DNA of 5,948 nucleotides from Planctomycetaceae bacterium (lineage in GTDB: Bacteria; Planctomycetota; Phycisphaerae; Phycisphaerales; SM1A02), in contig CANJIC010000131.1 of the NCBI GenBank assembly GCA_947474205.1, positions 1 to 5,948 on the forward strand. The letters are read 5' to 3'. Positions 1 through 5,948 of this stretch are shown here, piece by piece. Position numbers and translations under genes: made by a program. Every line of letters starts with the position of its first letter. Position 1 is the stretch's first letter. The notes under the pieces are model-generated. The model made no database searches. It was given only the letters and a program-made list of their open reading frames with translations, and had not been told where the DNA came from.

Positions 1-399
1 AAGCCGGACGGCAGCTTTGGCGAGAGCGCCAATAGCTATCTTGATCCATCGCTCAAGGGCCAAGGCGTAAGCACGGCCAGTCAAACCGCGTGGGCCGCCA
101 TGATTTTGCAGGAGATTTATGGCGCGCATGACCCCGATGTAGCGCGCGCGTTGGCCTGGTTGGCGCAAACGCAATTGGGCGAAAAAGACGCGCAAAACCC
201 GCTGAAAAACCCAGATGGCGATCCTGCCGGATCGTGGCGCGAAACTGAATTCACGGGCACTGGATTTCCGAAAGTATTTTATTTGCGCTATCACTTGTAT
301 CGACTTTATTTTCCGCTGATGGCGCTGGGAAGATATTTGCAAGCGCATGGCGTGGATGTGGCAAGTGGCCATGACCATGCGCCTTCGCGCGGCGAGTGA
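1..399 (+). CDS. shc: Squalene-hopene cyclase, C-terminal part (5' end outside window)
   Basis: The last 132 residues of a class II triterpene cyclase are read in frame from base 1 to the TGA at 397-399. The family folds squalene into hopene/hopanol at the membrane, the first committed step of hopanoid synthesis. Visible family marks are DGSFGES (window residues 3-9), STASQTAW (24-31), a QW-type repeat from ALAWLAQTQ (50-58) to GSW (77-79), and the family C-terminal block FTGTGFPKVFYLRYHLYRLYFPLMALGRY (84-112, cited here in full only by position: F84 to Y112). The catalytic DxDD motif lies upstream, outside the window, so activity cannot be judged. The last QW repeat carries about 18 residues between Gln58 and Gly77, longer than the short spacing I expect in well-studied cyclases. 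The protein ends in a short His/Asp/Arg-rich tail (residues 120-132). The gene converges on rluA with a 12-base gap and no clear terminator. The family call is very secure; the exact product (hopene versus another cyclic triterpene) is inferred. Confidence 0.93.
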   Translation, partial: KPDGSFGESANSYLDPSLKGQGVSTASQTAWAAMILQEIYGAHDPDVARALAWLAQTQLGEKDAQNPLKNPDGDPAGSWRETEFTGTGFPKVFYLRYHLYRLYFPLMALGRYLQAHGVDVASGHDHAPSRGE

Positions 400-411
400 T
401 TTGAAATTGCA

Positions 412-1083
412 TCAATGAAATGGATGCGCCGAGGTGAACGCGTAGTTATTCCACGCCAGTTCGCTGGCTTGCAAACATAAACGCGTGGCGGTGCGTTTGA
501 CTTCGTCGGGCGCGTATAAATCATCCCCAAGAATGGGTTGGCCAAGCGCCAATAAATGCACGCGCAACTGATGGCTGCGGCCCGTCATGGGTTGTAAACG
601 AAACCGCGTGCACAGACATGGCTTGTGTGAGGTTGCAACGGAAGCGGGAACGTGATCAAGCAAAGCCTCAACATTCCAGCGCGTCACGCTGGCCTTGCCA
701 AGTTCATGGCACACAATTTGGCGCGCGTTGCCAAGCGCCTCTTTTCGCAGCGGCAAATCAATTTCACCAGATTCCGCGCGCGCATGCCCAAACGCAATGG
801 CGTGATACGCCTTTGTCACGCGCCGCGCTTCAAACAACATGCTCAGTTCCCGGTGACTTTGCGCGTGAAGCGCCATGACAATCAGTCCGCTGGTGTGTTG
901 ATCCAACCGATGCACATTACGCGCCCCGGGAAAAACAGCGGCGACGCGCGTGGCCAAGCAATCCGCGTTGTGCGCGCCAATGCCAGGAACCGAAAGCAAC
1001 CCGGAGGATTTGTTGAGCACAACAAAGTCATCCTGGACGTGGACTACTTCAAAGCCAGCATGTGAATTGTGTGAGTGATTCAT
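412..1083 (-). CDS. rluA: RluA-family pseudouridine synthase (23S rRNA/tRNA type)
   Basis: A 223-residue protein of the RluA family, which isomerises uridine to pseudouridine in structured RNA; E. coli RluA (219 residues) modifies 23S rRNA U746 and tRNA U32. Visible motifs are VVLNKSSGLLSVPG (21-34), HRLDQHTSG (58-66) with catalytic Asp61 (equivalent to E. coli Asp64), MTGRSHQLRVH (166-176) and GQPILGDDLY (181-190). There is no N-terminal S4 domain. The length and the block RQIVCHELGKASVTRW (121-136) resemble RluA more than RluC or RluD. I chose the ATG at 1083-1081, which gives the length usual for RluA. A GTG at 1161 would add 26 residues without family similarity and would run across the start region of the divergent gene. 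His/Ser richness at residues 2-8 is odd but harmless. It is convergent with the cyclase gene and divergent from the PD40 gene. The substrate (U746, U32 or another site) is inferred, not shown. Confidence 0.9.
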   Translation of the reverse strand: MNHSHNSHAGFEVVHVQDDFVVLNKSSGLLSVPGIGAHNADCLATRVAAVFPGARNVHRLDQHTSGLIVMALHAQSHRELSMLFEARRVTKAYHAIAFGHARAESGEIDLPLRKEALGNARQIVCHELGKASVTRWNVEALLDHVPASVATSHKPCLCTRFRLQPMTGRSHQLRVHLLALGQPILGDDLYAPDEVKRTATRLCLQASELAWNNYAFTSAHPFH

Positions 1084-1170
1084 GGTGATTCTTAAGGTTT
1101 TATGTAAGGCGCGTTTGACAAGTGAACCTTTCAAAGAAAGCGAGTGTGCCAAGCCGTACACTTACAAGGT

Positions 1171-2475
1171 ATGACATTATTTATTCTATTGATGTGCGCG
1201 TTGACGCAAACTTCCGCGGCAAACGCTGGCAAGGTTGACGCCACGGTTCAATCCACGCAAGGTAGCAGCGACAGTGCGGCAACCGTGCGCAATGAGCCTG
1301 CCAATTGGCGCAAGTTTGAAGGCGTTTTGTCTCATCAAATGCAGCTCACTCTTGCTGAGCGTTTTGTGAAAGCGGGTGAGGCGTATTTTAATGCCGACGC
1401 CACGCGGATTGTTTTTCAAGCCATTGAACATGACGCGCAGGGAAATCCCCAAAGCGAGTATTACAGCATGTATGTGGCGCAATTGCGCGACGAGGGCAAG
1501 GGGCAATCGTTTGGTCCGGATCAACGACGGTATCGTTTAAAACATATTCGCCGTGTCAGTCCTATTGGCAGCGCCAATACGTGCGGTTGGTTTCATCCCA
1601 CCGATCCCAATAAGTTGATCTTTGCCAGCACGGTTACGGCGCCTGCCAAACAAGAGACGCCGGGCTATCAACGCGGCACACGAAATTACCGTTGGAGTTT
1701 TCCGCCAGAGATGCGCGTGGTTGAATTGGATTTAAGCGTGCAGGACATCACCGCGGAAAGTTTGAAACCACTGGTGGGCAATGGCAAGGCGTACGCCGCG
1801 GAGTGCTCCACAAGTCCCGATGGGCGCACGTTGCTGTATACAAGTCTTGAAAGTGGCGACGGCGATTTGTACGTCATGGATATGGCCAGCAAAAAAAGCA
1901 CGCGACTGACCGCGCTAACTGGCTACGACGGCGGCGGCTTTTTTAGTCCAGACGGAAAGAAGATTGTGTGGCGAGCTGACAGAAATGCCGACAATTTGCT
2001 GCAAATTTACATTGCAGACGTGGTCTTTGATTCCACGGGCGCGGTTTCTGGAATTGGCGAACCCTTGGCCGTGACCAATGATGGCGCGGTGAATTGGGCG
2101 CCATATTTTTCGCCCAATGGCAAAGTGATTGTGTATGCGTCAAGCCGCGTTGGACATGACAACTATGAAATTTTGGCCGTGCCTGTTCCAAGTGATCGCC
2201 ATGCTCCGCTTGGACAACCTCGCCGCGTCACGTCTGCGGACGGCGCGGATCTTTTGCCGGCGATCAGTCCCGATGGAAAATTATTAATGTGGACAAGCCA
2301 GCGTGGACTTGGTCGCTCAAGCCAACTGTGGCTGGCGAACATGTCGCAGCATGATTTGCTGCTAGGCGAACTTGTCGCGCCCGCGGCAGAAAAATCGCCT
2401 ACGCCAAGCGCAACCACGCCTTCAGCAACCGCCCCCAATAATTCCGCGACTCCTCCAACCACGCAACCCAAATGA
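1171..2475 (+). CDS. Exported TolB-like PD40 beta-propeller protein
   Basis: A 434-residue protein with six PD40/WD40-like repeats, suggesting one six-bladed propeller. Repeat cores from the ATG at 1171 are YFNADATRIVF (72-82), WFHPTDPNKLIF (140-151), STSPDGRTLLY (214-224), FFSPDGKKIVW (257-267), YFSPNGKVIVY (312-322) and AISPDGKLLMW (364-374). The N-terminus is a probable Sec signal (hydrophobic FILLMCAL, cleavage after ANA at 17-19), although no basic residue precedes the core. The last 28 residues are a Pro/Thr/Ala/Ser-rich, probably disordered tail. Such propellers usually act as protein or carbohydrate interaction platforms in the periplasm. There is no clear N-terminal TolB domain and no tol/pal gene nearby, so I do not call it TolB, and no peptidase domain follows. 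The start is uncertain: a GTG at 1144 gives 443 residues. Neither start has a well-spaced ribosome site (AAGG at 1166-1169 is only one base from the ATG). Its stop overlaps the nadB start as ATGA. Confidence 0.82.
   Translation: MTLFILLMCALTQTSAANAGKVDATVQSTQGSSDSAATVRNEPANWRKFEGVLSHQMQLTLAERFVKAGEAYFNADATRIVFQAIEHDAQGNPQSEYYSMYVAQLRDEGKGQSFGPDQRRYRLKHIRRVSPIGSANTCGWFHPTDPNKLIFASTVTAPAKQETPGYQRGTRNYRWSFPPEMRVVELDLSVQDITAESLKPLVGNGKAYAAECSTSPDGRTLLYTSLESGDGDLYVMDMASKKSTRLTALTGYDGGGFFSPDGKKIVWRADRNADNLLQIYIADVVFDSTGAVSGIGEPLAVTNDGAVNWAPYFSPNGKVIVYASSRVGHDNYEILAVPVPSDRHAPLGQPRRVTSADGADLLPAISPDGKLLMWTSQRGLGRSSQLWLANMSQHDLLLGELVAPAAEKSPTPSATTPSATAPNNSATPPTTQPK
2472..2475 (+). promoter_or_regulatory. 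ATGA stop/start overlap coupling PD40 gene and nadB
   Basis: The nadB ATG (2472-2474) overlaps the TGA (2473-2475) of the preceding gene. The bases just upstream (ccacgcaaccca) contain no Shine-Dalgarno-like purine run. NadB translation therefore probably depends on ribosomes finishing the upstream gene. A second in-frame ATG at 2496 is possible, but it would remove residues before the block LIPF that appear to belong to the protein. Confidence 0.6.
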
Positions 2476-4142
2476 ATTCCTACCACGAACGAGAAATGTT
2501 GATTCCATTTCGCAGCGCCTTGCTGCCGCACATTTTCACCGATGTTGTGATTGTGGGCACGGGCGTGGCGGGCTTGCGCGCGGCCATTGAAGCCTCGCAA
2601 CACAGTGATGTGATTGTGTTGGCCAAGGAGTCGATTGATCTATCAAACACGTCGTGGGCGCAAGGCGGAATTGCCGCGGTGATGAATGCAAAAGACAGCA
2701 TAAATGCACATATTCAAGACACTTTGGAGGCGGGGGCCGGTTTGTGCGAACCCGATGCGGTGCGCGTCTTGGTGCAAGAGGGACCGCAGGAAATTGCGCA
2801 ACTTTTGAAATGGGGAATGCGCGTGGATCGCGACGACAACGGCCAGCCCGCGCTGGGTCTTGAAGGCGGTCACCATTGCCACCGAATTATTCATAGCGAT
2901 GGTGACGCAACGGGTGTCGAGTTGGCGCGCTGTCTTGTGGAGAAAGTTCGTCAGCAGCGTCGCGTGCGCGTGTTTGATCGCTGCTTTGCAATCGATATTT
3001 TAATGGATCAACGCAAAGGTCAACGTCGCGCCGCGGGCGTGCTGACGTGGCATCCGCGTCACGGACTGCAAATGATTTGGGCCAAGGCCACGGTATTGGC
3101 CAGCGGTGGCTGTGGTCAAATTTTTCGCGAGACCAGCAATCCCAAAGTTGCAACCGGTGATGGCGTGTCCATGGCGTGGCGCGCCGGCGCCACTGTGACT
3201 GACTTGGAGTTCATGCAGTTCCATCCAACAACGCTGTATGTCGCGGGCGCTCCGCGCCACTTGATCAGCGAGGCGGTGCGCGGCGAAGGCGCGAAGTTGG
3301 TGGATCGTGATGGCGCATCCATCATGGGTAATTTGCATGAGCTGGGCGATCTTGCGCCGCGCGATGTGGTTAGCCGCGCCATCGTTCGCCACTTGGCAAA
3401 AAGCGGCGAATCCCATGTGTGGTTGGACGCGCGCTGCATGGGGAGCACAGGTTTTTCTAAGCGTTTTCCAGGGCTTTCGCGCATGTTGGCGGGGTTTGGC
3501 CTGGACGCCGGGCGCGCTCTTATTCCCGTTCACCCAGCCGCTCATTATTCCATTGGCGGCGTTGAAACAGATTTACATGGTCGCACCAGTGTTGCCGCGT
3601 TGTATGCCTGCGGCGAATGCGCGGCGACCGGCGTGCACGGCGCCAATCGATTGGCCAGCAATAGTTTGTTGGAAGGACTTGTCTTTGGTCGCCGCGTGGC
3701 GCAAGCCATAGAAATGGATTCGCTTGCCCCCGCCATGCCACTATCACTGACATACGAAGTTGAGCGCCCCGAGCGTGGCGAGTTGGACTTGGCCGATGTG
3801 CGCAGTAGTTTGCGCAGCGCTATGTGGCGCAACGTTGGTATTGAACGCAGCTCTACAAAATTAAGCGACATGCTTGAAATGTTCGCGTTCTGGGGTCGCT
3901 ACGCATTTGATAGCGTCTTTGATGACCCGATGGGTTGGGAAACACAGAACATGTTGACCAGCGCGCGCTTGATGGTGTTGGCCGCGCTTGCGCGCAATGA
4001 AAGCCGCGGCACGCACACGCGGATTGATCGACCCAAGACGGATGTCGAACTTGAGGGTCATTTCATGTGGAATATCAATCGCGAGGACTTTTCCTGGAAA
4101 GCGCGCGGGGCGGTGCCAGTCAAGCACGCCAGCAAGGTATGA
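2472..4142 (+). CDS. nadB: L-aspartate oxidase (NAD biosynthesis)
   Basis: A 556-residue FAD flavoprotein that oxidises L-aspartate to iminoaspartate in the cytoplasm; NadA then condenses this with dihydroxyacetone phosphate to form quinolinate. The FAD-binding motif VIVGTGVAGLRAA lies at 26-38 and the NadB-type SNTSWAQGG at 58-66. The residue before AQGG is Trp, and there is no His for covalent FAD as in succinate dehydrogenase or fumarate reductase SdhA/FrdA. Active-site candidates are Glu131 (EGGHHCHR), Gln249 and His251 (QFHPTTLY), Arg297 (APRDVVSR), His358 (HYSIGG), Arg393 and Ser396 (ANRLASNSLLE). They match E. coli Glu121, Gln242, His244, Arg290, His351, Arg386 and Ser389, all but the first at a constant offset of seven. 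The C-terminal helical domain ends with SRGTHTRID (511-519) and a tail to residue 556; E. coli NadB has 540 residues. Cys380 and Cys383 form a CGEC just before the GVHGANR motif. The gene is intact and lies in the middle of a tight three-gene unit without nadA or nadC in view. Confidence 0.96.
   Translation: MNSYHEREMLIPFRSALLPHIFTDVVIVGTGVAGLRAAIEASQHSDVIVLAKESIDLSNTSWAQGGIAAVMNAKDSINAHIQDTLEAGAGLCEPDAVRVLVQEGPQEIAQLLKWGMRVDRDDNGQPALGLEGGHHCHRIIHSDGDATGVELARCLVEKVRQQRRVRVFDRCFAIDILMDQRKGQRRAAGVLTWHPRHGLQMIWAKATVLASGGCGQIFRETSNPKVATGDGVSMAWRAGATVTDLEFMQFHPTTLYVAGAPRHLISEAVRGEGAKLVDRDGASIMGNLHELGDLAPRDVVSRAIVRHLAKSGESHVWLDARCMGSTGFSKRFPGLSRMLAGFGLDAGRALIPVHPAAHYSIGGVETDLHGRTSVAALYACGECAATGVHGANRLASNSLLEGLVFGRRVAQAIEMDSLAPAMPLSLTYEVERPERGELDLADVRSSLRSAMWRNVGIERSSTKLSDMLEMFAFWGRYAFDSVFDDPMGWETQNMLTSARLMVLAALARNESRGTHTRIDRPKTDVELEGHFMWNINREDFSWKARGAVPVKHASKV
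4134..4137 (+). promoter_or_regulatory. Ribosome binding site deciding the start of the third gene
   Basis: AAGG inside the last codons of nadB sits 7 bases before the ATG at 4145, a good Shine-Dalgarno distance. An in-frame ATG at 4139 overlaps the nadB stop as ATGA but lies only one base from AAGG. I therefore prefer 4145. The 4139 start would only add Met-Asn at the N-terminus. Confidence 0.5.
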
Positions 4143-4144
4143 AC

Positions 4145-4789
4145 ATGAAAATAGGTTTTTTTGGCGTATTTACCTTGATTTTCAGCGGGGTCTGCGCCAG
4201 TGGCTTGGGGTGCGCCGTTGAACGCACAGAATATCACTATCGCTCGCAATCCATGGCGGATGCCATGGGACGCCCAGTTGACGAAACATATGTGAAGCCG
4301 GATGGAACAAAAGTGATCTATTCGGCCAAGCAACCCCAACTCCAAAAGGACACCGACGAACACGTGGCGGCACCAACGCCACAGACCGATCTAACCGAGA
4401 CTGATTTGCGCGCTAAAAAAGCCAATGGTGATGTTGTCTTGCAAGCGACATTTCCAGAACAGGTCGTGGATCACATGCTGGAGTGCGTCCGAAATGAGGA
4501 ATACGATTTGATGTGGAACCAACTTCTTTCCACGCAAGCCAAAAAAGATCTCGAACCACGTGGCGGCCTAAAATATTTCAAAACATTCTTCCAAGTCAAT
4601 CGCAAGGAAGTCATGGCCACATTGAATTGCATGAAGATTAATTTTAAAAACGGGCATGTCATGATTCACAAGAATGACGACACGCACATGTCGGCGCAAC
4701 TTGATTCCACGCTTCGAACAAGTTACCGATTTGCATTGATTGATTTTGAATCCACGCCAACTGGCATGAAGTTGGTCAGCATTCGCTGA
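4145..4789 (+). CDS. Exported protein of unknown function
   Basis: I do not recognise this 214-residue protein. It begins with Met-Lys followed by a hydrophobic stretch (about residues 4-22), consistent with a Sec signal peptide. Cys23 in SGLGC could be a lipid-attached cysteine, but Gly at position -3 departs from the usual lipobox, so lipoprotein status is doubtful. Residues 24-95 are polar, charged and low in predicted structure. Residues 96-214 look like a compact domain: two probable helices (104-130 and 142-160, including MWNQLLSTQAKKDL at 123-136), then alternating strand-like segments (162-176, 181-188, 191-201, 208-213). Helices followed by strands would fit an NTF2-like fold, but that is only an inference from pattern. 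It follows nadB by two bases and is probably cotranscribed with nadB and the exported PD40 protein. A hairpin terminator lies just after its TGA. That it is a real gene is supported by the tight packing, the ribosome site and the signal peptide. Confidence 0.75.
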   Translation: MKIGFFGVFTLIFSGVCASGLGCAVERTEYHYRSQSMADAMGRPVDETYVKPDGTKVIYSAKQPQLQKDTDEHVAAPTPQTDLTETDLRAKKANGDVVLQATFPEQVVDHMLECVRNEEYDLMWNQLLSTQAKKDLEPRGGLKYFKTFFQVNRKEVMATLNCMKINFKNGHVMIHKNDDTHMSAQLDSTLRTSYRFALIDFESTPTGMKLVSIR

Positions 4790-4794
4790 AAGAA

Positions 4795-4826
4795 AAACCG
4801 CGCTTCGTGTGAAGGAAGCGCGGTTT
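4795..4826. terminator. Bidirectional hairpin terminator between convergent genes
   Basis: AAACCGCGCTTC (4795-4806) and GAAGCGCGGTTT (4815-4826) form a perfect 12-bp stem with an 8-base loop (4807-4814). Read on the minus strand, the stem runs into TTTTTCTTTC, a good intrinsic terminator for clpC. Read on the plus strand, it ends in only TTT followed by GAAA, so termination of the nadB unit would be weaker. It starts six bases after the plus-strand stop codon and ends 23 bases before the clpC stop codon. Confidence 0.85.
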
Positions 4827-4849
4827 GAAATAGCTAGAAATACAGTGAT

Positions 4850-5948
4850 TTACGCAGCGGTTGGCGTGGCTGGCGGCGGAACTTCCGCCGGCTTTTGCGC
4901 CCTAAACGCCAAGTGCTCCTTCTCGCCCTCTCGGGTGACAAAGATCACATCGCCCGCGGCGAACTCGCCGCTGAGCAGATTTTCCGCGAGCGGATCTTCC
5001 ACAAACTGCGACAGAGAGCGGCGCAATGGACGCGCGCCAAAGTCGGGGTTGTAGCCCTTGTCAATCAAGAAGTCCTTGGCCTTCTGATCAATTTCAAGCG
5101 CCATGCCTTTTTCGGTGAGGCGCTTGCGCAACTTGCCCAACTCAAACTCAATGATCTGATTCAAGTCGTCCTTGATCAGCGGACGGAACACAATCATGTC
5201 GTCGAGGCGATTCACAAACTCCGGACGGAAGAAGCGCTCCACCTCGCTACCAAGCGACTTCTTCATCTTCTCATAGTCCTGCACTTCAGCGCGCTTGGTG
5301 AAACCAAATGCGGAGCCGCCCTTGATCACATCGGCGCCCAGATTGCTGGTCATGATGATGATGCAATTGCGGAAGTCAACATGGCGACCGAATGAATCAG
5401 TGAGACGGCCTTCCTCCATGATTTGCAGAAGCATGTTGAACACATCGGGATGCGCCTTCTCAACTTCGTCAAGCAACACAACCGCGTATGGACGGCGGCG
5501 AATGCGCTCGGTAAGTTGACCGCCTTCTTCAAAGCCCACGTATCCTGGAGGCGCTCCAATCAAGCGAGAAACGTTATGTTTCTCCATGTATTCGCTCATG
5601 TCCAAAGTGAACAGCGCGTCTTGATCGCCAAACATAAAATCCGCGATGGCTTTGGCCAACAACGTTTTTCCAACACCGGTTGGACCAAGGAACAAGAACG
5701 AACCCATTGGACGCTTTGGATCTTTCAAACCAGAGCGACTCTTGCGAATGGCGCGGGCCACAGTCTTGACGGCTTCTTCTTGACCGACAACGGTCTTGTG
5801 AAGCTCCGCCTCCAGTTGAAGCAATCGCTTGCTTTCTTCCTTGGCCAAACGCGTCAATGGAACGCCCGTCATCTTGCTCACAACTTCCGCGATCATTTCC
5901 TCGTCCACGGTTCCCGTGGTCTCGTTCATGCGATCGCGCCAGCCTTGT
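4850..5948 (-). CDS. clpC: ClpC-type AAA+ unfoldase, C-terminal half (5' end outside window)
   Basis: The visible 365 residues are the second ATPase domain of a Hsp100/Clp protein. The frame stays open to the window edge (upstream codons read QGWRDR), so the Met at 5929 is internal and the gene is partial. Counting from that Met, the protein shows TVDEEMIAEVVSKMTGVP (7-24), Walker A GPTGVGKT (82-89), pore loop GYVGF (129-133), Walker B VVLLDE (150-155), sensor-1 MTSNLGA (193-199), the box FRPEFVNRLDD (234-244) that holds the likely arginine finger, and sensor-2 GARPLRR (298-304). FGF at 208-210 occupies the place of the ClpP-docking tripeptide (VGF or LGF in known ClpC), which ClpB lacks. The partner is therefore probably ClpP, for ATP-driven unfolding and degradation of proteins in the cytoplasm. 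The last 14 residues are a Pro/Ala/Thr-rich tail. The N-terminal domain, first ATPase domain and middle domain are not in the window, so ClpC rather than ClpA or ClpE is inferred from the visible half. The gene ends at TAA (4850-4852) and uses the hairpin terminator just beyond it. Confidence 0.9.
   Translation of the reverse strand, partial: QGWRDRMNETTGTVDEEMIAEVVSKMTGVPLTRLAKEESKRLLQLEAELHKTVVGQEEAVKTVARAIRKSRSGLKDPKRPMGSFLFLGPTGVGKTLLAKAIADFMFGDQDALFTLDMSEYMEKHNVSRLIGAPPGYVGFEEGGQLTERIRRRPYAVVLLDEVEKAHPDVFNMLLQIMEEGRLTDSFGRHVDFRNCIIIMTSNLGADVIKGGSAFGFTKRAEVQDYEKMKKSLGSEVERFFRPEFVNRLDDMIVFRPLIKDDLNQIIEFELGKLRKRLTEKGMALEIDQKAKDFLIDKGYNPDFGARPLRRSLSQFVEDPLAENLLSGEFAAGDVIFVTREGEKEHLAFRAQKPAEVPPPATPTAA

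Noticed and set aside
343..382. Inverted repeat GCGCATGG / CCATGCGC near the end of the cyclase gene, considered as a terminator
   Set aside because: The stem is only 8 bp with a 24-base loop, it lies within coding sequence, and no T-run follows on either strand.
652..1065. 137-residue plus-strand open frame opposite rluA
   Set aside because: It lies wholly antisense to a protein with clear RluA motifs, its product is Arg/Gln/Lys-rich with no recognisable family, and it looks like a GC-biased shadow.
1115..1120. TTGACA as a -35 box for the PD40 gene
   Set aside because: No TATAAT-like hexamer is found 16-19 bases downstream, so the match is probably chance.
1171..2475. Calling the propeller gene tolB of the Tol-Pal system
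   Set aside because: PD40 repeats are widespread; there is no clear TolB N-terminal domain and no tolQRA or pal nearby.
3000..3545. 181-residue minus-strand open frame inside nadB
   Set aside because: It is antisense to conserved active-site regions of NadB, with no family features and no ribosome site context.
4895..5395. 166-residue plus-strand open frame opposite clpC
   Set aside because: The opposite strand encodes highly conserved ATPase motifs; this frame is a mirror of them.
1..5948. Search for tRNA genes, CRISPR repeats, insertion sequence ends, attachment sites and riboswitches
   Set aside because: Non-coding gaps total well under 200 bases and none holds such a structure apart from the hairpin at 4795-4826.

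Overview
The window holds six protein genes, two of them cut by its edges, packed almost without gaps. No RNA gene, CRISPR array, insertion sequence or phage gene is visible. The organism looks like a Gram-negative, hopanoid-making bacterium. A planctomycete is my best guess, from the squalene-hopene cyclase C-terminus, the exported PD40 propeller protein and the form of the NadB N-terminus. This is family recall only and should be treated as a weak inference.

Layout: 1-399 (+) is the C-terminal end of a squalene-hopene cyclase. It converges, with a 12-base gap, on an RluA-type pseudouridine synthase at 412-1083 (-). A short divergent spacer (1084-1170) separates rluA from a three-gene plus-strand unit. 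That unit consists of an exported six-repeat PD40/TolB-like beta-propeller protein (1171-2475), L-aspartate oxidase nadB (2472-4142, overlapping by ATGA), and a small exported protein of unknown function (4145-4789). A perfect 12-bp hairpin at 4795-4826 follows. It sits between this unit and the converging clp gene on the minus strand (4850-5948, 5' end outside the window), whose visible part is the second ATPase domain of a ClpC-type unfoldase.

How the genes work together: NadB makes iminoaspartate, the first step of de novo NAD synthesis. No nadA or nadC lies in the window. Instead nadB is tightly packed, and probably translationally coupled, between two exported proteins with no known NAD role. 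That arrangement and the unrecognised third gene are the most noteworthy points. Otherwise this looks like ordinary chromosomal housekeeping sequence (hopanoid synthesis, RNA modification, NAD synthesis, protein quality control). I see no convincing sign of a new defence, mobile or regulatory system.
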